Of a DNA stretch of 64,000 nucleotides, positions 24,561-38,600 are shown piece after piece. Under the pieces are notes generated by a model. It was not told where the DNA came from. It saw only the letters and a program-made list of their open reading frames with translations, and did not search any database. A program made the position numbers and the translations under genes. Origin of the DNA: Balanoglossus misakiensis (taxonomy: Eukaryota; Hemichordata); contig CM082593.2 in the NCBI GenBank assembly GCA_040954595.2, forward strand, positions 5,270,001 to 5,334,000, written 5' to 3'. The stretch's first letter is position 1, and the number at the start of each line of letters is the position of its first letter.

Positions 24561-27519
24561 ATTTCTGGATGATTTTCATGAGCTATAACCCATGGTTTTT
24601 GTCCAAAAACCACCAAATTTTGAAATTTCGCGAAATCGAAAAATTGACATTTCTGGATGATTTTCATGAGCTATAACCCATGGTTTTTGTCCAAAAACCA
24701 CCAAATTTTGAAATTTCGCGAAGTCGAAAAATTGACATTTCTGGATGATTTTCATGAGCTATAACCCATGGTTTTTGTCCAAAAACCACCAAATTTTGAA
24801 ATTTCGCGAAGTCGAAAAATTGACATTTCTGGATGATTTTCATGAGCTATAACCCATGGTTTTTGTCCAAAAACCACCAAATTTTGAAATTTCGCGAAGT
24901 CGAAAAATTGACATTTCTGGATGATTTTCATGAGCTATAACCCATGGTTTTTATCCAAAAACCACCAAATTTTGAAATTTAGCGAAGTCGAAAAATTGAC
25001 ATTTCTGGACGATTTTCATGAGCTATAACACATGGTTTTTATCCAAAAACCACCAAATTTTGAAATTTCGCGAAGTCGAAAAATTGACATTTCTGGATGA
25101 TTTTCATGAGCTATAACCCATGGTTTTTGTCCAAAAACCACCAAATTTTGAAATTTCGCGAAGTCGAAAAATTGACATTTCTGGATGATTTTCATGAGCT
25201 ATAACCCATGGTTTTTATCCAAAAACCACCAAATTTTGAAATTTCGCGAAGTCGAAAAATTGACATTTCTGGATGATTTTCATGAGCTATAACCCATGGT
25301 TTTTATCCAAAAACCACCAAATTTTGAAATTTAGCGAAGTCGAAAAATTGACATTTCTGGATGATTTTCATGAGCTATAACCCATGGTTTTTGTCCAAAA
25401 ACAACCAAATTTTGAAATTTAGCGAAGTCGAAAAATTGACATTTCTGGATGATTTTCATGAGCTATAACCCATGGTTTTTGTCCAAAAACAACCAAATTT
25501 TGAAATTTCGCGAAATCGAAAAATTGACATTTCTGGATGATTTTCATGAGCTATAACCCATGGTTTTTGTCCAAAAACCACCAAATTTTGAAATTTAGCG
25601 AAGTCGAAAAATTGACATTTCTGGACGATTTTCATGAGCTATAACTCATGGTTTTTATCCAAAAACCACCAAATTTTGAAATTTCGCGAAGTCGAAAAAT
25701 TGACATTTCTGGATGATTTTCATGAGCTATAACCCATGGTTTTTGTCCAAAAACCACCAAATTTTGAAATTTCGCGAAGTCGAAAAATTGACATTTCTGG
25801 ATGATTTTCATGAGCTATAACCCATGGTTTTTGTCCAAAAACCACCAAATTTTGAAATTTCGCGAAATCGAAAAATTGACATTTCTGGATGATTTTCATG
25901 AGCTATAACCCATGGTTTTTGTCCAAAAACCACCAAATTTTGAAATTTCGCGAAGTCGAAAAATTGACATTTCTGGATGATTTTCATGAGCTATAACCCA
26001 TGGTTTTTATCCAAAAACCACCAAATTTTGAAATTTCGCGAAGTCGAAAAATTGACATTTCTGGATGAATTTCATGAGCTATAACCCATGGTTTTTATCC
26101 AAAAACCACCAAATTTTGAAATTTCGCGAAGTCGAAAAATTGACATTTCTGGATGATTTTCATGAGCTATAACCCATGGTTTTTATCCAAAAACCACCAA
26201 ATTTTGAAATTTCGCGAAGTCGAAAAATTGACATTTCTGGATGATTTTCATGAGCTATAACCCATGGTTTTTGTCAAAAAACCACCAAATTTTGAAATTT
26301 CGCGAAGTCGAAAAATTGACATTTCTGGATGATTTTCATGAGCTATAACCCATGGTTTTTGTCAAAAAACCACCAAATTTTGAAATTTCGCGAAGTCGAA
26401 AAATTGACATTTCTGGATGATTTTCATGAGCTATAACCCATGGTTTTTGTCCAAAAACCACCAAATTTTGAAATTTCGCGAAGTCGAAAAATTGACATTT
26501 CTGGATGATTTTCATGAGCTATAACCCATGGTTTTTGTCCAAAAACCACCAAATTTTGAAATTTCGCGAAGTCGAAAAATTGACATTTCTGGATGATTTT
26601 CATGAGCTATAACCCATGGTTTTTGTCCAAAAACCACCAAATTTTGAAATTTCGCGAAGTCGAAAAATTGACATTTCTGGATGATTTTCATGAGCTATAA
26701 CCCATGGTTTTAGTCCAAAAACCACCAAATTTTGAAATTTCGCGAAGTCGAAAAATTGACATTTCTGGATGATTTCATGAGCTATAACCCATGGTTTTTA
26801 TCCAAAAACCACCAAATTTTGAAATTTCGCGAAGTCGAAAAATTGACATTTCTGGATGATTTTCATGAGCTATAACCCATGGTTTTTATCCAAAAACCAC
26901 CAAATTTTGAAATTTCGCGAAGTCGAAAAATTGACATTTCTGGATGATTTTCATGAGCTATAACCCATGGTTTTTATCCAAAAACCACCAAATTTCGAAA
27001 TTTCGCGAAGTCGAAAAATTGACATTTCTGGATGATTTTCATGAGCTATAACCCATGGTTTTTATCCAAAAACCACCAAATTTTGAAATTTCGCGAAGTC
27101 GAAAAATTGACATTTCTGGATGAATTTCATGAGCTATAACCCATGGTTTTTGTCCAAAAACCACCAAATTTTGAAATTTCGCGAAGTCGAAAAATTGACA
27201 TTTCTGGATGATTTTCATGAGCTATAACCCATGGTTTTTATCCAAAAACCACCAAATTTTGAAATTTCGCGAAGTCGAAAAATTGACATTTCTGGATGAT
27301 TTTCATGAGCTATAACCCATGGTTTTTATCCAAAAACCACCAAATTTTGAAATTTCGCGAAGTCGAAAAATTGACATTTCTGGATGATTTTCATGAGCTA
27401 TAACCCATGGTTTTTATCCAAAAACCACCAAATTTTGAAATTTCGCGAAGTCGAAAAATTGACATTTCTGGATGATTTTCATGAGCTATAACCCATGGTT
27501 TTTATCCAAAAACCACCAT

Positions 27520-28400
27520 ATTTTGAAATTTCGCGAAGTCGAAAAATTGACATTTCTGGATGATTTTCATGAGCTATAACCCATGGTTTTTATCCAAAAA
27601 CCACCAAATTTTGAAATTTCGCGAAGTCGAAAAATTGACATTTCTGGATGATTTTCATGAGCTATAACCCATGGTTTTTGTCCAAAAACCACCAAATTTT
27701 GAAATTTCGCGAAGTCGAAAAATTGACATTTCTGGATGATTTTCATGAGCTATAACCCATGGTTTTTGTCCAAAAACCACCAAAATTTGAAATTCCGCGA
27801 AGTCGAAAAATTGACATTTCTGGATGATTTTCATGAGCTATAACCCATGTTTTTTGTCCAAAAACCACCAAATTTTGAAATTTCGCGAAGTCGAAAAATT
27901 GACATTTCTGGATGATTTTCATGAGCTATAACCCATGGTTTTTATCCAAAAACCACCAAATTTTGAAATTTCGCGAAGTCGAAAAATTGACATTTCTGGA
28001 TGATTTTCATGAGCTATAACCCATGGTTTTTATCCAAAAACCACCATATTTTGAAATTTCGCGAAGTCGAAAAATTGACATTTCTGGATGATTTTCATGA
28101 GCTATAACCCATGGTTTTTGTCCAAAAACCACCAAATTTTGAAATTTCGCGAAGTCGAAAAATTGACATTTCTGGATGATTTTCATGAGCTATAACCCAT
28201 GGTTTTTGTCCAAAAACCACCAAAATTTGAAATTCCGCGAAGTCGAAAAATTGACATTTCTGGATGATTTTCATGAGCTATAACCCATGTTTTTTGTCCA
28301 AAAACCACCAAATTTTGAAATTTCGCGAAGTCGAAAAATTGACATTTCTGGATGATTTTCATGAGCTATAACCCATGGTTTTTATCCAAAAACCACCAAA
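27520..28400 (+). repeat. Five-monomer (440-bp) tandem block
   Basis: The variant CCCATGTTTTTT occurs at about 27844 and 28284, and CAAAATTTGAAATTCCGCG at about 27780 and 28220. Both pairs are exactly 440 bp (5 x 88) apart. The CCACCATATTTTG variant also recurs at this spacing. Confidence 0.8.
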
Positions 28401-31400
28401 TTTTGAAATTTCGCGAAGTCGAAAAATTGACATTTCTGGATGATTTTCATGAGCTATAACCCATGGTTTTTATCCAAAACCACCAAATTTTGAAATTTCG
28501 CGAAGTCGAAAAATTGACATTTCTGGATGATTTTCATGAGCTATAACCCATGGTTTTTATCCCAAAAACCACCATATTTTGAAATTTCGCGAAGTCGAAA
28601 AATTGACATTTCTGGATGATTTTCATGAGCTATAACCCATGGTTTTTCTCAAAAACCACCAAATTTTGAAATTTCGCGAAGTCGAAAAATTGACATTTCT
28701 GGATGATTTTCATGAGCTATAACCCATGGTTTTTGTCCAAAAACCACCAAATTTTGAAATTTAGCGAAGTCGAAAAATTGACATTTCTGGATGATTTTCA
28801 TGAGCTATAACCCATGGTTTTTATCCAAAAACCACCAAATTTTGAAATTTCGCAAAGTCGAAAAATTGACATTTCTGGATGATTTTCATGAGCTATAACC
28901 CATGGTTTTTATCCAAAAACCACCAAATTTTGAAATTTCGCGAAGTCGAAAAATTGACATTTCTGGATGATTTTCATGAGCTATAACCCATGGTTTTTAT
29001 CGAAAAACCACCAAATTTTGAAATTTAGCGAAGTCGAAAAATTGACATTTCTGGATGATTTTCATGAGCTATAACCCATGGTTTTTATCCAAAAACCACC
29101 AAATTTCGAATTTCGCGAAGTCGAAAAATTGACATTTCTGGATGATTTTCATGAGCTATAACCCATGGTTTTATCCAAAAACCACCAAATTTTGAAATTT
29201 CGCGAAGTCGAAAAATTGACATTTCTGGATGATTTTCATGAGCTATAACCCATGGTTTTTATCCAAAAACCACCAAATTTTGAAATTTCGCGAAGTCGAA
29301 TAATTGATATTTCTGGATGATTTTCATGAGCTATAACCCATGGTTTTTATCCAAAAACCACCAAATTTTGAAATTTCGCGAAGTCGAAAAATTGACATTT
29401 CTGGATGATTTTCATGAGCTATAACCCATGGTTTTTGTCCAAAAACCACCAAATTTTGAAATTTCGCGAAGTCGAAAAATTGACATTTCTGGATGATTTT
29501 CATGAGCTATAACCCATGGTTTTTGTCCAAAAACCACCAAATTTTGAAAAATTCGCGAAGTCGAAAAATTGACATTTCTGGATGATTTTCATGAGCTATA
29601 ACCCATGGTTTTTATCCAAAAACCACCAAATTTTGAAATTTCGCGAAGTCGAAAAATTGACATTTCTGGATGATTTTCATGAGCTATAACCCATGGTTTT
29701 TATCCAAAAACCACCAAATTTTGAAATTTCGCGAAGTCGAAAAATTGACATTTCTGGATGATTTTCATGAGCTATAACCCATGGTTTTTATCCAAAAACC
29801 ACCAAATTTTGAAATTTCGCGAAGTCGAAAAATTGACATTTCTGGATGATTTTCATGAGCTATAACCCATGGTTTTTATCCAAAAACCACCAAATTTTGA
29901 AATTTCGCGAAGTAGAAAAATTGACATTTCTGGATGATTTTCATGAGCTATAACCCATGGTTTTTATCCAAAAACCACCATATTTTGAAATTTCGCGAAG
30001 TCGAAAAATTGACATTTCTGGATGATTTTCATGAGCTATAACCCATGGTTTTTATCCAAAAACCACCAAATTTTGAAATTTCGCGAAGTCGAAAAATTGA
30101 CATTTCTGGATGATTTTCATGAGCTATAACCCATGGTTTTTGTCCAAAAACCACCAAATTTTGAAATTTCGCGAAGTCGAAAAATTGAGATTTCTGGATG
30201 ATTTTCATGAGCTATAACCCATGGTTTTTGTCCAAAAACCACCAAATTTTGAAATTCCGCGAAGTCGAAAAATTGACATTTCTGGATGATTTTCATGAGC
30301 TATAACCCATGCTTTTTGTCCAAAAACCACCAAATTTTGAAATTTCGCGAAGTCGAAAAATTGACATTTCTGGATGATTTTCATGAGCTATAACCCATGG
30401 TTTTTATCCAAAAACCACCAAATTTTGAAATTTCGCGAAGTCGAAAAATTGACATTTCTGGATGATTTTCATGAGCTATAACCCATGGTTTTTATCCAAA
30501 AACCACCAAATTTTGAAATTTCGCGAAGTCGAAAAATTGACATTTCTGGATGATTTTCATGAGCTATAACCCATGGTTTTTATCCAAAAACCACCATATT
30601 TTGAAATTTCGCGAAGTCGAAAAATTGACATTTCTGGATGATTTTCATGAGCTATAACCCATGGTTTTTATCCAAAAACCACCAAATTTTGAAATTTCGC
30701 GAAGTCGAAAAATTGACATTTCTGGATGATTTTCATGAGCTATAACCCATGGTTTTTGTCCAAAAACCACCAAATTTTGAAAATTCGCGAAGTCGAAAAA
30801 TTGACATTTCTGGATGATTTTCATGAGCTATAACCCATGGTTTTTGTCCAAAAACCACCAAATTTTTAAATTTCGCGAAGTCGAAAAATTGACATTTCTG
30901 GATGATTTTCATGAGCTATAACCCATGGTTTTTGTCCAAAAACCACCAAATTTTGAAATTTCGCGAAGTCGAAAAATTGACATTTCTGGATGATTTTCAT
31001 GAGCTATAACCCATGGTTTTTGTCCAAAAACCACCAAATTTTTAAATTTCGCGAAGTCGAAAAATTGACATTTCTGGATGATTTTCATGAGCTATAACCC
31101 ATGGTTTTTGTCCAAAAACCACCAAATTTTGAAATTTCGCGAAGTCGAAAAATTGACATTTCTGGATGATTTTCATGAGCTATAACCCATGGTTTTTGTC
31201 CAAAAACCACCAAATTTTGAAATTTCGCGAAGTCGAAAAATTGACATTTCTGGATGATTTTCAGGAGCTATAACCCATGGTTTTTGTCCAAAAACCACCA
31301 AATTTTTAAATTTCGCGAAGTCGAAAAATTGACATTTCTGGATGATTTTCATGAGCTATAACCCATGGTTTTTGTCCAAAAACCACCAAATTTTTAAATT

Positions 31401-34400
31401 TCGCGAAGTCGAAAAATTGACATTTCTGGATGATTTTCATGAGCTATAACCCATGGTTTTTGTCCAAAAACCACCAAATTTTGAAATTTCGCGAAGTCGA
31501 AAAATTGACATTTCTGGATGATTTTCATGAGCTATAACCCATGGTTTTTGTCCAAAAACCACCAAATTTTGAAATTTCGCGAAGTCGAAAAATTGACATT
31601 TCTGGATGATTTTCATGAGCTATAACCCATGGTTTTTGTCCAAAAACCACCAAATTTTGAAATTTCGCGAAGTCGAAAAATTGACATTTCTGGATGATTT
31701 TCATGAGCTATAACCCATGGTTTTTGTCCAAAAACCACCAAATTTTGAAATTTCGCGAAGTCGAAAAATTGACATTTCTGGATGATTTTCAGGAGCTATA
31801 ACCCATGGTTTTTGTCCAAAAACCACCAAATTTTTAAATTTCGCGAAGTCGAAAAATTGACATTTCTGGATGATTTTCATGAGCTATAACCCATGGTTTT
31901 TATCCAAAAACCACCAAATTTTGAAATTTCGCGAAGTCGAAAAATTGACATTTCTGGATGATTTTCATGAGCTATAACCCATGGTTTTTATCCAAAAACC
32001 ACCAAATTTTGAAATTTAGCGAAGTCGAAAAATTGACATTTCTGGATGATTTTCATGAGCTATAACCCATGGTTTTTATCCAAAAACCACCAAATTTTGG
32101 AATTTCGCGAAGTCGAAAAATTGACATTTCTGGATGATTTTCATGAGCTATAACCCATGGTTTTTATCCAAAAACCACCAAAATTTGAAATTTCGCGAAG
32201 TCGAAAAATTGACATTTCTGGATGATTTTCATGAGCTATAACCCATGGTTTTTATCCAAAAACCACCAAATTTTGAAATTTCGCGAAGTCGAAAAATTGA
32301 CATTTCTGGATGATTTTCATGAGCTATAACCCATGGTTTTTATCCAAAAACCACCAAATTTTGAAATTTCGCGAAGTCGAAAAATTGACATTTCTGGATG
32401 ATTTTCATGAGCTATAACCCATGGTTTTTATCCAAAAACCACCAAATTTTGAAATTTCGCGAAGTCGAAAAATTGACATTTCTGGATGATTTTCATGAGC
32501 TATAACCCATGATTTTTATCCAAAAACCACCAAATTTTGAAATTTCGCGAAGTCGAAAAATTGACATTTCTGGATGATTTTCATGAGCTATAACCCATGG
32601 TTTTTATCCAAAAACCACCAAATTTTGAAATTTCGCGAAGTCGAAAAATTGACATTTCTGGATGAATTTCATGAGCTATAACCCATGGTTTTTATCCAAA
32701 AACCACCAAATTTTGAAATTTCGCGAAGTCGAAAAATTGACATTTCTGGATGATTTTCATGAGCTATAACCCATGGTTTTTATCCAAAAACCACCAAATT
32801 TTGAAATTTCGCGAAGTCGAAAAATTGACATTTCTGGATGATTTTCATGAGCTATAACCCATGATTTTTGTCAAAAAACCACCAAATTTTGAAATTTCGC
32901 GAAGTCGAAAAATTGACATTTCTGGATGATTTTCATGAGCTATAACCCATGGTTTTTGTCCAAAAAACACCAAATTTTGAAATTTCGCGAAGTCGAAAAA
33001 TTGACATTTCTGGATGATTTTCATGAGCTATAACCCATGGTTTTTGTCCAAAAACCACCAAATTTTGAAATTTCGCGAAGTCGAAAAATTGACATTTCTG
33101 GATGATTTTCATGAGCTATAACCCATGGTTTTTGTCCAAAAACCACCAAATTTTGAAATTTCGCGAAGTCGAAAAATTGACATTTCTGGATGATTTTCAT
33201 GAGCTATAACCCATGGTTTTTGTCCAAAAACCACCAAATTTTGAAATTTCGCGAAGTCGAAAAATTGACATTTCTGGATGATTTTCATGAGCTATAACCC
33301 ATGGTTTTTATCCAAAAACCACCAAATTTTTGCAATTTCGCGAAGTCGAAAAATTGACATTTCTGGATGATTTTCATGAGCTATAACCCATGGTTTTTAT
33401 CCAAAAACCACCAAATTTTGAAATTTCGCGAAGTCGAAAAATTGACATTTCTGGAGGATTTTCATGAGCTATAACCCATGGTTTTTGTCCAAAAACCACC
33501 AAATTTTGAAATTTCGCGAAGTCGAAAAATTGACATTTCTGGATGATTTTCATGAGCTATAACCCATGGTTTTTGTCCAAAAACCACCAAATTTTGAAAT
33601 TTCGCGAAGTCGAAAAATTGACATTTCTGGATGATTTTCATGAGCTATAACCCATGGTTTTTGTCCAAAAACCACCAAATTTTGAAATTTCGCGAAGTCG
33701 AAAAATCGACATTTCTGGATGATTTTCATGAGCTATAACCCATGGTTTTTGTCCAAAAACCACCAAATTTTGAAATTTCGCGAAGTCGAAAAATTGACAT
33801 TTCTGGATGATTTTCATGAGCTATAACCCATGGTTTTTAGTCCAAAAACCACCAAATTTTGAAATTTCGCGAAGTCGAAAAATTGACATTTCTGGATGAT
33901 TTTCATGAGCTATAACCCATGGTTTTTATCCAAAAACCACCAAATTTTGAAATTTAGCGAAGTCGAAAAATTGACATTTTTGGATGATTTTCATGAGCTA
34001 TAACCCATGGTTTTTATCCAAAAACCACCAAATTTTGAAATTTCGCGAAGTCGAAAAATTGACATTTCTGGATGATTTTCATGTGCTATAACCCATGGTT
34101 TTTATCCAAAAACCACCAAATTTTGAAATTTCGCGAAGTCGAAAAATTGACATTTCTGGATGATTTTCATGAGCTATAACCCATGGTTTTTATCCAAAAA
34201 CCACCAAATTTTTGAAATTTCGCGAAGTCGAAAAATAGACATTTCTGGATGATTTTCATGAGCTATAACCCATGGTTTTTATCCAAAAACCACCAAATTT
34301 TGAAATTTCGCGAAGTCGAAAAATTGACATTTCTGGAGGATTTTCATGAGCTATAACCCATGGTTTTTGTCCAAAAACCACCAAATTTTGAAATTTCGCG

Positions 34401-35559
34401 AAGTCGAAAAATTGACATTTCTGGATGATTTTCATGAGCTATAACCCATGGTTTTTGTCCAAAAACCACCAAATTTTGAAATTTCGCGAAGTCGAAAAAT
34501 TGACATTTCTGGATGATTTTCATGAGCTATAACCCATGGTTTTTGTCCAAAAACCACCAAATTTTGAAATTTCGCGAAGTCGAAAAATTGACATTTCTGG
34601 ATGATTTTCATGAGCTATAACCCATGGTTTTTGTCCAAAAACCACCAAATTTTGAAATTTCGCGAAGTCGAAAAATTGACATTTCTGGATGATTTTCATG
34701 AGCTATAACCCATGGTTTTTGTCCAAAAACCACCAAATTTTGAAATTTCGCGAAGTCGAAAAATTGACATTTCTGGATGATTTTCATGAGCTATAACCCA
34801 TGGTTTTAGTCCAAAAACCACCAAATTTTGAAATTTCGCGAAGTCGAAAAATTGACATTTCTGGATGATTTTCATGAGCTATAACCCATGGTTTTTATCC
34901 AAAACCACCAAATTTTGAAATTTAGCGAAGTCGAAAAATTGACATTTTTGGATGATTTTCATGAGCTATAACCCATGGTTTTTATCCAAAAACCACCAAA
35001 TTTTGAAATTTCGCGAAGTCGAAAAATTGACATTTCTGGATGATTTTCATGAGCTATAACCCATGGTTTTTATCCAAAAACCACCAAATTTTGAAATTTC
35101 GCGAAGTCGAAAAATTGACATTTCTGGATGATTTTCATGAGCTATAACCCATGGTTTTTATCCAAAAACCACCAAATTTTGAAATTTAGCGAAGTCGAAA
35201 AATTGACATTTCTGGATGATTTTCATGAGCTATAACCCATGGTTTTTATCCAAAAACCACCAAATATTGAAATTTCGCGAAGTCGAAAAATTGACATTTC
35301 TGGATGATTTTCATGAGCTATAACCCATGGTTTTTATCCAAAAACCACCAAATTTTGAAATTTCGCGAAGTCGAAAAATTGACATTTCTGGATGATTTTC
35401 ATGAGCTATAACCCATGGTTTTTATCCAAAAACCACCAAATTTTGAATTTAGCGAAGTCGAAAAATTGACATTTCTGGATGATTTTCATGAGCTATAACC
35501 CATGGTTTTTATCCAAAAACCACCAAATTTTGAAATTTCGCGAAGTCGAAAAATTGACA

Positions 35560-35625
35560 TTTCTGGATGATTTTGATAAAAACCATGGGTTATAGCTCAT
35601 GAAAATCATCCAGAAATGTCAATTT
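35560..35625. repeat. Head-to-head junction of the satellite arms
   Basis: Forward monomers stop mid-unit at GGATGATTTT (35574), and reverse monomers begin mid-unit at GATAAAAACCATGGG. The last forward bases can pair with the first complementary stretch of the next unit, leaving a 27-nt loop (35575-35601). Both breakpoints fall in T-rich parts of the monomer, suggesting short microhomology at the join. Confidence 0.9.
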
Positions 35626-38600
35626 TTCGACTTCGCGAAATTTCAAAATTTGGTGGTTTTTCGACAAAAACCATGGGTTATAGCTCATGAAAATCATCCA
35701 GAAATGTCAATTTTTCGACTTCGCGAAATTTCAAAATTTGGTGGTTTTTGGATAAAAACCATGGGTTATAGCTCATGAAAATCATCCAGAAATGTCAATT
35801 TTTCGACTTCGCGAAATTTCAAAATTTGGTGGTTTTTGGACAAAAACATGGGTTATAGCTCATGAAAATCATCCAGAAATGTCAATTTTTCGACTTCGCG
35901 AAATTTCAAAATTTGGTGGTTTTTGGACAAAAACCATGGGTTATAGCTCATGAAAATCATCCAGAAATGTCAATTTTTCGACTTCGCGAAATTTCAAAAT
36001 TTGGTGGTTTTTGGATAAAAACCATGGGTTATAGCTCATGAAAATCATCCAGAAATGTCAATTTTTCGACTTCGCGAAATTTCAAAAATTTGGTGGTTTT
36101 TGGACAAAAACCATGGGTTATAGCTCATGAAAATCATCCAGAAATGTCAATTTTTCGACTTCGCGAAATTTCAAAATTTGGTGGTTTTTTGATAAAAACC
36201 ATGGGTTATAGCTCATGAAATTCATCCAGAAATGTCAATTTTTCGACTTCGCGAAATTTCAAAAATTGGTGGTTTTTTGATAAAAACCATGGGTTATAGC
36301 TCATGAAAATCATCCAGAAATGTCAATTTTTCGACTTCGCGAAATTTCAAAATTTGGTGGTTTTTGGATAAAAACCATGGGTTATAGCTCATGAAAATCA
36401 TCCAGAAATGTCAATTTTTCGACTTCGCGAAATTTCAAAAATTGGTGGTTTTTGGATAAAAACCATGGGTTATAGCTCATGAAAATCATCCAGATATGTC
36501 AATTTTTCGACTTCGCGAAATTTCAAAATTTGGTGGTTTTTGGATAAAAACAATGGGTTATAGCTCATGAAAATCATCCAGAAATGTCAATTTTTCGACT
36601 TCGCGAAATTTCAAAATTTGGTGGTTTTTGGACAAAAACCATGGGTTATAGCTCATGAAAATCATCCAGAAATGTCAATTTTTCGACTTCGCGAAATTTC
36701 AAAATTTTGTGGTTTTTGGACAAAAACCATGGGTTATAGCTCATGAAAATCATCCAGAAATGTCAATTTTTCGACTTCGCGAAATTTCAAAATTTGGTGG
36801 TTTTTGGACAAAAACCATGGGTTATAGCTCATGAAAATCATCCAGAAATGTCAATTTTTTGACTTCGCGAAATTTCAAAATTTGTGGTTTTTGGACAAAA
36901 ACCATGGGTTATAGCTCATGAAAATCATCCAGAAATGTCAATTTTTCGACTTCGCGAAATTTCAAAATTTGGTGGTTTTTGGACAAAAACCATGGGTTAT
37001 AGCTCATGAAAATCATCCAGAAATGTCAATTTTTCGACTTCGCGAAATTTCAAAATTTGGTGGTTTTTGGACAAAAACCATGGGTTATAGCTCATGAAAA
37101 TCATCCAGAAATGTCAATTTTTCGACTTCGCGAAATTTCAAAATTTGGTGGTTTTTGGACAAAAACCATTGGTTATAGCTCATGAAAATCATCCAGAAAT
37201 GTCAATTTTCGACTTCGCGAAATTTCAAAATTTGGTGGTTTTTGGACAAAAACCATGGGTTATAGCTCATGAAAATTATCCAGAAATGTCAATTTTTCGA
37301 CTTCGCGAAATTTCAAAATTTGGTGGTTTTTGGACAAAAACCATGGGTTATAGCTCATGAAAATCATCCAGAAATGTCAATTTTTCGACTTCGCGAAATT
37401 TCAAAATTTGGTGGTTTTTGGACAAAAACCATGGGTTATAGCTCATGAAAATCATCCAGAAATGTCAATTTTTCGACTTCGCGAAATTTCAAAATTTGGT
37501 GGTTTTTGGACAAAAACCATGGGTTATAGCTCATGAAAATTATCCAGAAATGTCAATTTTTCGACTTCGCGAAAATTTCAAAATTTGGTGGTTTTTTGGA
37601 CAAAAACCATGGGTTATAGCTCATGAAAATCATCCAGAAATGTCAATTTTTCGACTTCGCGAAATTTCAAAATTTGGTGGTTTTTGGACAAAAACCATGG
37701 GTTATAGCTCATGAAAATCATCCAGAAATGTCAATTTTTCGACTTCGCGAAATTTCAAAATTTGGTGGTTTTTGGACAAAAACCATGGGTTATAGCTCAT
37801 GAAAATCATCCAGAAATGTCAATTTTTCGACTTCGCGAAATTTCAAAATTTGGTGGTTTTTGGACAAAAACCATGGTTATAGCTCATGAAAATCATCCAG
37901 AAATGTCAATTTTTCGACTTCGCGAAATTTCAAAATTGGTGGTTTTTGGACAAAAACCATGGGTTATAGCTCATGAAAATCATCCAGAAATGTCAATTTT
38001 TCGACTTCGCGAAATTTCAAAATTTGGTGGTTTTTGGACAAAAACCATGGGTTATAGCTCATGAAAATCATCCAGAAATGTCAATTTTTCGACTTCGCGA
38101 AATTTCAAAATTTGGTGGTTTTTGGACAAAAACCATGGGTTATAGCTCATGAAAATCATCCAGAAATGTCAATTTTTCGACTTCGCGAAATTTCAAAAAT
38201 TGGTGGTTTTTGATAAAAACCATGGGTTATAGCTCATGAAAATCATCCAGAAATGTCAATTTTTCGACTTCGCGAAATTTCAAAATTTGGTGGTTTTTGG
38301 ATAAAAACCATGGGTTATAGCTCATGAAAATCATCCAGAAATGTCAATTTTTCGACTTCGCGAAATTTCAAAAATTGGTGGTTTTGGATAAAAACCATGG
38401 GTTATAGCTCATGAAAATCATCCAGATATGTCAATTTTTCGACTTCGCGAAATTTCAAAATTTGGTGGTTTTTGGATAAAAACATGGGTTATAGCTCATG
38501 AAAATCATCCAGAAATGTCAATTTTTCGACTTCGCGAAATTTCAAAATTTGGTGGTTTTTGGATAAAACCATGGGTTATAGCTCATGAAAATCATCCAGA

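Larger units (their letters stand above)
14510..35574 (+). repeat. Satellite left arm, forward orientation (about 239 monomers)
   Basis: Monomers read GACATTTCTGGATG...CGAAAAATT on the plus strand throughout. This arm carries the TTTAGCG and GAATAATT variants, neither of which I found in the right arm, and several duplicated multi-monomer blocks. Confidence 0.95.

Noticed and set aside
35560-35625. Arm inversion as a simple fold-back sequencing artefact
   Set aside because: A fold-back would mirror the variants on each side of the junction. The left arm has TTTAGCG and other private variants near the junction that are absent from the right arm. Long reads are still needed for certainty.
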